The notes under the pieces were generated by a model, which saw only the letters and a program-made list of their open reading frames with translations, was not told where the DNA came from and did not search any database. Below, one piece after another: positions 9,889-17,401 of a stretch of DNA of 45,151 bases (positions are counted from its first letter, which is position 1; each line of letters begins with the position of its first letter). A program made the position numbers and the translations under genes. Source of the DNA: an uncultured Clostridia bacterium (GTDB lineage: Bacteria; Bacillota; Clostridia; Oscillospirales; Ruminococcaceae); NCBI GenBank assembly GCA_947177735.1, contig CAMWVP010000009.1:1-45151 (forward strand). The letters are read 5' to 3'.

Positions 9889-9949
9889 CATGGACAAAAA
9901 CCTACCGATCATGGACAAAGTGGCATGAAGGTCATTTTTGATTTATACT
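9888..9949 (+). promoter_or_regulatory. Predicted LytTR response-regulator operator plus -10 box
   Basis: Perfect 11-bp direct repeat TCATGGACAAA at 9888-9898 and 9909-9919 (21-bp period), -10 TATACT at 9944-9949. Confidence 0.6.
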
Positions 9950-9993
9950 ATGACTGTAGCAATACACATACTTTTTTAAACGGAGGTCATTTT

Positions 9994-10170
9994 ATGCGTC
10001 ACTTTTATTTTCGTCTGATCATTGGTATCATTTTGCTGATTGCAGCGGTAGTCGGTGTCATCAATGCAAACTCTTTCGCTGCTTTGTATTTTGTCCTGTG
10101 CATCGTTTTCCTGTGGTCTGCCTATTCCATCCGGAAAAAGGAGAAAAAGGACAGGGACAACCGGAGGTAA
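9994..10170 (+). CDS. Small hydrophobic membrane protein (58 aa)
   Basis: CGGAGG RBS before ATG 9994; two hydrophobic stretches then KKEKKDRDNRR. Confidence 0.65.
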   Translation: MRHFYFRLIIGIILLIAAVVGVINANSFAALYFVLCIVFLWSAYSIRKKEKKDRDNRR

Positions 10171-10174
10171 CAAA

Positions 10175-10873
10175 ATGGGTAATTCAAAACTTCTTGTTCT
10201 CAATGATCTGAGCGTTTGGTACACACGGGGCAAGCCTGTCCTCGACAAATTTTCTATGGAGTTGGGGACAAATGAGGTTGTCGGGCTGATCGGATTGAAC
10301 GGAGCGGGTAAAACCACGTTTATCAAAACACTTTCCGGGTTGCTTGACAATTTCCGGATTGAAGCCGCGCTATGGCAGGATATGCCTTTTAAATTTCGGG
10401 ATAGAGATTTTAAGAAAGATCGCTACACCGCCTTTGCCGAAGATCATTCGTTTCAATTCTTTACATTCCGTGAGTACGCTTCTTATGTAGCAGCGTCCTA
10501 TGGAAAGAAATTGACCGATATTGACGAGCTGGTGCGGGGTTTCCATTTTGAAGAATACACCGACATCTTACTGAAAGAGCTGTCAACGGGCAATTTAAAA
10601 AAGGCATACTTAATAACGGCTTTTGCTTTGAAACCGAAGCTGCTCATGCTGGACGAGCCTGTGAATGGGTTGGATTTTCAAAGCACCGAATACCTGTACC
10701 GGCAGATCAATAACTATCGGCAGCATGGCACAATACTTTTTTCGTCACATATCCTTGAAAGCATTTGTCTTACGTCCGACCGGGTGTTGGTACTGGAACA
10801 GGGGCAAATTAAAAGAAGTTTTACAGGACGGGAAATCGAAACCGCCAAAATCCGGGAGGTGCTGAAAGAATGA
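10175..10873 (+). CDS. ABC transporter ATP-binding protein
   Basis: GLNGAGKTTFIKTLSGLL Walker A, LSTGNLKKAYL signature, LLMLDEPVNGLDF Walker B; RBS CCGGAGG. Confidence 0.88.
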   Translation: MGNSKLLVLNDLSVWYTRGKPVLDKFSMELGTNEVVGLIGLNGAGKTTFIKTLSGLLDNFRIEAALWQDMPFKFRDRDFKKDRYTAFAEDHSFQFFTFREYASYVAASYGKKLTDIDELVRGFHFEEYTDILLKELSTGNLKKAYLITAFALKPKLLMLDEPVNGLDFQSTEYLYRQINNYRQHGTILFSSHILESICLTSDRVLVLEQGQIKRSFTGREIETAKIREVLKE

Positions 10874-12087
10874 ACATCTTAAAAGTCCTCTCAAAGCAAC
10901 TTTTTGGCGCAAAGTATGAGCGTATCACAAAAAGCCTGATCGCTTGTCTTATCCTGTTTCTTGGCATTTATACCACAGAAATTGAAATAGCGATTGCGCC
11001 GTCTATTCTCTTTCTGACTGCAACGGCTTTTTCGGCGGGTATCATGTGGCAAAACCTTAATTCTTCGGAGAATGCAGATAGCATGATCGGGCTGTTTATG
11101 TTACCGTTTGAAAACAGGAAAATGACCTTTTCGGTTGTGTTGGCATTTACCGGCTATACGTTGATCACAAAGACATTCCTTATACTGACTTTGTTCTTTG
11201 CTGTCCGTGAATGGAGCGCGGCACAAATAGCCGTGTCCTTACTCTGCGCCTGCAATGGCTCTATCGTAGTTGCCGCATGGTACACCATGACAAAAATAAA
11301 GAAGCTGCTACCTATTGTGTTTTTATGGTGTGCGGCTGTACTGCTATCCATATTCTTTGTGCAAGATATTGTTTTCTTCGCCTTGATCGTGCTTGCAAGT
11401 CTGCTTCTTTCAGTACTGCGATTACTGACAGCGGACGCTTATAGGTTTTATCGTCCTGTGTCTGCAAAACATCTTATCAGGCACACCAAAGGAACGGGAA
11501 GTGTATTCTTATATCTGCTGCGTTATCTGATAACGAATAAGAGCTATCTTTTGAATACTGCCGGCTTGTGCGTGATAGCGGGCTTTATGCCGCTTATATT
11601 GGGGTCATTCGAGGGATTGTATGTTATGCCGTTGGGGTTTGCTATACTTTGCCTGAATACTCCGATTTGCGTATTGCTATCCTGTGACCCGAACTTGGAG
11701 CAAGCTGTAAGAGTACTGCCCGGACAGGCAAGCCGCTTTTGTATCCGCTACTGCCTTTTCATCTTCTCTGTTAATGCGGCAGTAAACAGCGTGTATCTGA
11801 TTAGCTGGCAAATCCAATATGGCGGTGTTGGTGGTATAGAAATCACTAGTGCGCTGTTAATTGCTTTGCAAAGTGCTGTTTTGTCTGTTCTGTCGGAGTG
11901 GCTTCACCCTATCCGCAACCGAAAAATTGAAAGTGATCTATTGCACCACCCGCGCAAATATATTGTACCGCTTATTATGCTTTTAATTGCGGAGCTTATC
12001 TGTATGTGGTCTGTAAGTATGTGGGTTTTGCTCTGCATTGTTATAGCCGAATGTTTCAGCTTATCACTTATCTTAAGGAGGATATAG
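10870..12087 (+). CDS. ABC transporter permease
   Basis: Polytopic hydrophobic protein overlapping the ATPase gene by 4 nt (ATGA). Confidence 0.7.
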   Translation: MNILKVLSKQLFGAKYERITKSLIACLILFLGIYTTEIEIAIAPSILFLTATAFSAGIMWQNLNSSENADSMIGLFMLPFENRKMTFSVVLAFTGYTLITKTFLILTLFFAVREWSAAQIAVSLLCACNGSIVVAAWYTMTKIKKLLPIVFLWCAAVLLSIFFVQDIVFFALIVLASLLLSVLRLLTADAYRFYRPVSAKHLIRHTKGTGSVFLYLLRYLITNKSYLLNTAGLCVIAGFMPLILGSFEGLYVMPLGFAILCLNTPICVLLSCDPNLEQAVRVLPGQASRFCIRYCLFIFSVNAAVNSVYLISWQIQYGGVGGIEITSALLIALQSAVLSVLSEWLHPIRNRKIESDLLHHPRKYIVPLIMLLIAELICMWSVSMWVLLCIVIAECFSLSLILRRI

Positions 12088-12091
12088 TATA

Positions 12092-12313
12092 ATGAAAAAT
12101 ACAAAACGCTGCCCTAAATGCAACTCACAAAATATTGCCCGTGTTCCCGATGATGCACATCGTTATCTGGCAAATAGCATTGCTATCACTAACGTTGCAT
12201 GGGTCAAGAGGATTCCGGTTGCCCGTTATGTCTGCTGTGATTGTGGATATGTAGAGAATTGGGTGGAAACAGAGGGCGAGCGAAATGAGATCAAGCGCAC
12301 ATTTGCTTTATAA
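12092..12313 (+). CDS. Small zinc-ribbon protein
   Basis: CPKC...YVCCDCGY double Cys pairs, 73 aa. Confidence 0.6.
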   Translation: MKNTKRCPKCNSQNIARVPDDAHRYLANSIAITNVAWVKRIPVARYVCCDCGYVENWVETEGERNEIKRTFAL

Positions 12314-12382
12314 TCATCAATAGATAATCCGCGGGATCGATCTGTACATATAGGAACGAAATCAATATGCAAACGAAAATAC

Positions 12383-12411
12383 TTGACTTTTTCGAGGCTA
12401 TCTGCTATAAT
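12383..12411 (+). promoter_or_regulatory. Sigma-A-type promoter for second two-component system
   Basis: TTGACT-N17-TATAAT. Confidence 0.65.
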
Positions 12412-12447
12412 TAGAACAATAATCACGCAAAACGTAGGTGAGGATAG

Positions 12448-13146
12448 ATGATAACAATAGCGATATGCGATGATGATAACCGTCAAATTAACGTTCTTAA
12501 AAAAATGCTGACCGAATGGAACGGTTGTACTGTTATAAACGAATACAACTCGGCAGAGCAGTTTCTGATCAATTATCCCGATTTTCCTTGTGATCTGCTT
12601 CTGCTCGATATTGAAATGGGCGATATGAACGGTATGGAGCTTGCCAAGGAGCTCAGATCCAAGGGTGATATGCTGCCGATCATATTCATCACCGGCTTTT
12701 CGGAATATATCGGTGACGGCTATGATGTGGAAGCACTGCACTATCTGCTGAAGCCCGTGGACAAGAAAAAGCTGTTTCAGGTGCTTGACCGATATGCCTG
12801 CCGTCATAGATCGGACAACAGAATAATTTTGCCATGCGGCGATGAATCGGTGCTTTTAGCTTCCGATGATATTGTATATATTGAAGCATTCGGAAAGAAA
12901 ACACAGGTCACCCTGAACGGCGGGAAAGAGATCATTTGCACCTGCGGATTGGGGACGGTTTCCGAGAAGCTGGGTCAGGGCTTTGTTTCCTGTCATCGCT
13001 CATATATCGTGAACATCGGCTTCATCATCGGCATTTCTAAGAGTGATGTCACATTGGACAGCGGCAAAAAAATACCGCTTTCCCGAAGATCATATGACAG
13101 CGTAAACAGAGCGTTTATTGACTATTACAAGGAGAAACGGAAATGA
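12448..13146 (+). CDS. LytTR-family response regulator
   Basis: TIAICDDDNRQ, LLLLDIEMGDMNGMEL, LKPVDKKKLF, C-terminal LytTR domain with CHRSYIVNI. Confidence 0.88.
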   Translation: MITIAICDDDNRQINVLKKMLTEWNGCTVINEYNSAEQFLINYPDFPCDLLLLDIEMGDMNGMELAKELRSKGDMLPIIFITGFSEYIGDGYDVEALHYLLKPVDKKKLFQVLDRYACRHRSDNRIILPCGDESVLLASDDIVYIEAFGKKTQVTLNGGKEIICTCGLGTVSEKLGQGFVSCHRSYIVNIGFIIGISKSDVTLDSGKKIPLSRRSYDSVNRAFIDYYKEKRK

Positions 13147-13871
13147 AAACAGCTATAATTGTTACTCTTATTATTGTTTGCACCGCATTGCTGATAGCTG
13201 TATTTTTCCTTATCAGAAAATTATTCTATCATCTTGTGGATAAGCGTATCGCCGAGTTTCAAAGCGACCTTATCAACAAACAGACCGAGGAAATTCAGAA
13301 TATGTACCGTCAGATGCAGGCGTGGCGGCACGATTACCGCAATCATATTCAGAATATGAAAAACCGCCTTGACGGAGAACGGAGCGAGCTTGAACAGTAT
13401 CTTGACGACCTGGCGGAAGATCTCACGCAGGCAGATACTTCCATTAAAACGGGCAACGTTATGGCGGACGCCGTACTTAACAGCAAGATGTCGGTCGCGG
13501 AGCAGAAAGGAATTCAGCTCAATATCAAGGCACATATTCCGCAGGGCATGACTATGACCGATGTGGAGCTGTGTTCGATATTGGGCAATCTGATCGATAA
13601 TGCCATAGAGGCTTGCGAAAAATTGTCATACGACCAGCGCTTCCTGCGTGTATATATCGATAAATTCAAGGGGCAGTTTTATCTTTCCGTGCAGAATTCC
13701 TCTCCGTCCGTCAGGCGCGACAAAGGTACTTACCGTACCACAAAGGAAGGCTCTCACGGCTTCGGGCTGTTCCGTATCGACCGTATCGCAAAGAAATACG
13801 GCGGATATGTCAATCGTCAGTATGAGGAAGGGATATTTGCGACAGAGCTCCTTGTTCCATTAAATGGATAA
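13143..13871 (+). CDS. GHKL-domain sensor histidine kinase (short, one TM)
   Basis: Single N-terminal TM, WRHDYRNHIQNMK, ILGNLIDNAIEACE, SHGFGLFRIDRIAKKYGG. Confidence 0.85.
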   Translation: MKTAIIVTLIIVCTALLIAVFFLIRKLFYHLVDKRIAEFQSDLINKQTEEIQNMYRQMQAWRHDYRNHIQNMKNRLDGERSELEQYLDDLAEDLTQADTSIKTGNVMADAVLNSKMSVAEQKGIQLNIKAHIPQGMTMTDVELCSILGNLIDNAIEACEKLSYDQRFLRVYIDKFKGQFYLSVQNSSPSVRRDKGTYRTTKEGSHGFGLFRIDRIAKKYGGYVNRQYEEGIFATELLVPLNG

Positions 13872-14030
13872 TTCCTGACATTCATTCCGTATTTCGACCA
13901 CTCGTTCCGAAATTTAGCACAAATGGTTGTTTTGTGTTATACTAAATACAGACGTGAGGATGGTGAAAAGTGTTAAAATAGCAAAAACAATACGGAAAGA
14001 GCAGCGGGAAAATACGGCATAAATATGGAG
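13833..14030. repeat. Copy A of diverged duplicated segment (HK 3' end, operator/promoter, truncated ABC 5' end)
   Basis: Aligns with 15396-15628 by eye: IFATELLVPLNG* tail, TTCCG repeats, GTTATACTAAA, MVKSVKIAK start followed by early stop. Confidence 0.8.
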
Positions 14031-14043
14031 TTAATGGAGGTAA

Positions 14044-14769
14044 GTGTTTAAAATGCTGTTCAACAACGAGATAAAAAAGATAAAGGCAATTGGTTTTGAT
14101 GTGGGACATACGCTTATTAAATATAAGAATCCACTAAACTGGCAGGGACTTTATCGTTCGGGGCTGGAGCACGCCGCCGCTGCTGCCAATATTACTTTAT
14201 CAGAGGATATGATTTTTGCGGCAACAGATGTTCTTTTGAAGTATAACACCAGAGTGAACTATCGGGAATGGGAAACAACCTCTGACTGCATTTTTAATGA
14301 AATATTAAACAGATGGGGGATACAGACGGATTTATATACTATAAAATCCGGATTTTATTCCTTTTTTAAAGCAGATGCCGAGCCATATCCGGAAACGATC
14401 GACACAATGAAAAAAATAAAACAATATGGAATAAAAATAGGAATTTTAACGGATGTCGCCTATGGAATGGATAATGTATTTTCTTTAGAGGATATTTCTG
14501 TTCTTTCCGATTTCATTGATATTGCAATTACCTCTGTTGATGTTGGTTTTAGAAAACCAAACTCCGCAGGATATTTGAAACTGCTTGAGTCTCTGGGGAT
14601 TAATCCTAATGACATGATATTTATCGGAGATGAAGAAAAGGATATTATCGGGGCAAAGAAGCTTGGAATTGTTTCTGCTCTTATTAACAGAAGTAAAGAA
14701 ATAAAGGACTTTGGACAGGATTATACATTGAAATCTTTAAGTGATATTTTTTCTGTTTTGGCTTTATAA
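14044..14769 (+). CDS. HAD-superfamily hydrolase
   Basis: IKAIGFDVGHTLIKY motif I, GILTDVAYG, RKPNSAGYLKLLE, MIFIGDEEKDIIGAKKLG motifs. Confidence 0.8.
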   Translation: MFKMLFNNEIKKIKAIGFDVGHTLIKYKNPLNWQGLYRSGLEHAAAAANITLSEDMIFAATDVLLKYNTRVNYREWETTSDCIFNEILNRWGIQTDLYTIKSGFYSFFKADAEPYPETIDTMKKIKQYGIKIGILTDVAYGMDNVFSLEDISVLSDFIDIAITSVDVGFRKPNSAGYLKLLESLGINPNDMIFIGDEEKDIIGAKKLGIVSALINRSKEIKDFGQDYTLKSLSDIFSVLAL

Positions 14770-14898
14770 ACATACTAAATCATTCGAGAGTCTGATTCAT
14801 GATTTATATGGTTTTGTTTCCCCTTTTCGGCATTATGTACGTGCTGAAAAAGTCCTATTTATACTTATTAGCTTAATTTTTGTAGGAGGTTTTATTGT

Positions 14899-15201
14899 AT
14901 GTATGAAGAAATATCATTCCCTGAACATGAATATGAGTCAATTAAAAATTATTTAAATAAACTAGGGTATTGTTATACTACGAGGGTATATAAAGAAATC
15001 GGGAAATATAAAGTCGGGGAATTATATATTGCCCCATGGGGTGATGTATTGAAAATAGACGAAGTTAAAACATACCGGAAAGTATCAGACCGCCCTTTCT
15101 ATGACGAAATGAGTGATGACGAAAAGATAGAGATCCGTAAATATTCTGAAGATATAGGATTGCCTTATGAATTTATAAAATTTTCTAAAAGTACGGTATG
15201 A
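14899..15201 (+). CDS. Small ASCH/PUA-like protein (tentative)
   Basis: KEIGKYKVGELYIAPWGDVLKIDEVKTYRKVSDRPFYDEM resembles small ASCH-like proteins; RBS GGAGG. Confidence 0.4.
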   Translation: MYEEISFPEHEYESIKNYLNKLGYCYTTRVYKEIGKYKVGELYIAPWGDVLKIDEVKTYRKVSDRPFYDEMSDDEKIEIRKYSEDIGLPYEFIKFSKSTV

Positions 15202-15254
15202 TTATACGGTTACAACGTATCGGACAAAAAATTTGTTCGGAATTGAAAGGAGCA

Positions 15255-15387
15255 GCTTTTTTGGGATAAAGAAAGCCATACATATCAATTAGTTCGATTG
15301 AATGATTATTCACATCTTGGAGAGCTGCAAACCATGGGATATGAGAAATGGGGATTACTTGCAGCACATGATTATTGGATAAAATAA
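15255..15387 (+). pseudogene. Startless coding remnant
   Basis: Open frame WDKESHTYQLVRLNDYSHLGELQTMGYEKWGLLAAHDYWIK* with no ATG, followed by the duplicated kinase tail. Confidence 0.4.
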
Positions 15388-15395
15388 TCCAAGTT

Positions 15396-15628
15396 ATATT
15401 TGCGATCGAGCTTCTTGTTCCATTAAATGGATAATTCTTGCTTTTCATTCCGTATTTTGACCACTCGTTCCGAAATTTCGCACGAGTGGTCTTTTTTGTG
15501 TTATACTAAAGACAGAGGTGAGGATGGTGAAACGTGTTAAAATAGCAAAATACACTAAAGAGAAAAATAAAGCTGCATGGGCAAAATACAACGCGGAAAG
15601 AGCCGAAAGAAAATACGGCTTATGGGAT
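15396..15628. repeat. Copy B of diverged duplicated segment
   Basis: IFAIELLVPLNG* kinase tail, TTCCG repeats, GTTATACTAAA, MVKRVKIAK ABC start; matches 13833-14030. Confidence 0.8.
15459..15497 (+). terminator. Intrinsic terminator
   Basis: GACCACTCGT / ACGAGTGGTC perfect 10-bp stem followed by TTTTTT. Confidence 0.65.
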
Positions 15629-17401
15629 AATCTTCGGTATGTTTTTTCGCAGGCGTGGAAAGTAGATAAGTTCATGGTACTGATGATATTTACGGGCTTT
15701 CTGTTTGATTATGGCTTGGAGATAGCGGCTATGTTTACGGATAAATATGTGGTAGAGCTTGTACTCGGCGAACAGAGCAGATACAAGCTTGCGGCGATAG
15801 TCATAGGTCTTCTTATAGGAGGGCGAGTCCTTGTGTGGTTCAGCAGCATCGCATATACCTACAATTGGTGGGTCGGCAGCTTCCGTTTCCGCAGACATAT
15901 GAAAGACATTCTTGTAAAAAAGAACATTTATACCGACTACGAGAACAACGAGAAAACATCGGTGAACGACGCGCTGAGCAAGGCGCATTATGCCTCGGAG
16001 AACGTCGCGTATGACACGCTGTACAACGTGAAACAGCTGTTGGGAAACATATTTGCGTTCGCTGCATTAGGCGGTATATTATCATTTCTCAGTCCGGTTA
16101 TGATACTGCTTGTCGCCGTGCCGAGCTTTATAAGCTATAAGATCAATCGGCGCAAGATGATGTGGATATGGAATATGGCGGATAATTGGCAGAACTATGA
16201 CCGACAGCTTGAATATATCCACTCGGCGGCTTCGAATATCTCCTATGCTAAGGATATGCGGATATTCAATCTGCCGAGGTTTTTCAAACAGGTGCTTGAC
16301 CGTTCCTTTGCCGGTCGGCTCAACTGGTATGAACAACAGGATGAATGGTCGTTCAGGCATGATGTGCTTGAGCAGATCGTTATGTGGACGGGTTATTTTT
16401 GCGCTTACGGGTATGTCGTGTACAAGGTGTTCACGGGAAATATCGGCGCGGGGGATTGTGTGCTGTATTTCAATGCGATATCGCTGCTGTCCGCTACCGT
16501 ATATAACCTTGTAGGCAGCTACAGCGGATTTCAGTGGTCGAGCGATAATATTTCGTACGCGAGAGAATACTGCGATCTGCCCGACAAAACCAACAGAGGC
16601 GAGGGCGAGCCTTTGCCGAAAAACGATTATGAGATCGAGTTCAGAAATGTCAGCTACACATATTATAAAGCCGATGAACCCACTATCAAAAATCTTTCGT
16701 TTACGCTCCGTAAGGGTGAACGCCTTGCGCTTGTCGGTCTGAACGGTGCGGGCAAGACCACCCTTATCAAGCTGATGTGCGGACTATACGACCCTACCGA
16801 GGGCGAGATATTGCTGAACGGCAAGCCCGTAAACGCATATAACCGCGACGAATACTTCACTCTGTTTTCCGCGGTATTTCAGGATATAAACGAGCTTCCC
16901 GTCAGCATTGCAGAGAATATTTCGGGCGAAAGCTACGAGCGCACCGATAAGGAAAAGCTCACTCGATGCATGAAGCAGGCGGGACTGTACGAAAAGGTCA
17001 TGGACCTGCCCGAAAAAGAAAAGACGCATCTTGTGCGGAGCCTCTATGATGACGCGATCGAGCTTTCGGGTGGTCAGAAGCAGAAAATGGCTCTGGCAAA
17101 GGCGCTTTACAAGGACGCTCCGATACTCCTGCTTGACGAGCCTACCGCCGCGCTCGACCCCATGGCGGAGCAGGAAATGTATCTTAATTACGCGAATTTT
17201 TCCGAGGGCAAGGCAAGCGTTTTTATATCGCACCGGCTTGCTTCGACGCGGTTCTGCGACAGGATAATCATGCTTGAAAACGGAGAAATAGCGGAAACGG
17301 GAACGCACGGCGAGCTTATGAAAGCGGGCGGCAAATACGCGGAGCTTTACGAGCTGCAAAGCTCCTATTACAATGACAAGGCGGTGAATGAATATGAGTG
17401 A
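15524..17401 (+). CDS. ABC exporter (fused membrane + ATPase domain), first half of pair
   Basis: TM domain then LVGLNGAGKTTLIKLMCGLYDPTEGEILLNG, ELSGGQKQKMALAKALYKDAPILLLDEPTAALDP. Confidence 0.88.
   Translation: MVKRVKIAKYTKEKNKAAWAKYNAERAERKYGLWDNLRYVFSQAWKVDKFMVLMIFTGFLFDYGLEIAAMFTDKYVVELVLGEQSRYKLAAIVIGLLIGGRVLVWFSSIAYTYNWWVGSFRFRRHMKDILVKKNIYTDYENNEKTSVNDALSKAHYASENVAYDTLYNVKQLLGNIFAFAALGGILSFLSPVMILLVAVPSFISYKINRRKMMWIWNMADNWQNYDRQLEYIHSAASNISYAKDMRIFNLPRFFKQVLDRSFAGRLNWYEQQDEWSFRHDVLEQIVMWTGYFCAYGYVVYKVFTGNIGAGDCVLYFNAISLLSATVYNLVGSYSGFQWSSDNISYAREYCDLPDKTNRGEGEPLPKNDYEIEFRNVSYTYYKADEPTIKNLSFTLRKGERLALVGLNGAGKTTLIKLMCGLYDPTEGEILLNGKPVNAYNRDEYFTLFSAVFQDINELPVSIAENISGESYERTDKEKLTRCMKQAGLYEKVMDLPEKEKTHLVRSLYDDAIELSGGQKQKMALAKALYKDAPILLLDEPTAALDPMAEQEMYLNYANFSEGKASVFISHRLASTRFCDRIIMLENGEIAETGTHGELMKAGGKYAELYELQSSYYNDKAVNEYE

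Noticed and set aside
14741-14956. 71-aa + ORF overlapping the HAD gene end
   Set aside because: Overlaps real genes, no RBS or motif; the RBS-supported ORF is 14899-15201.
13833-15628. Interpretation of flanking repeats as transposon ends/target-site duplication
   Set aside because: Repeats are ~200 bp, diverged and gene-derived, with no transposase or terminal inverted repeats; paralogous recombination fits better.
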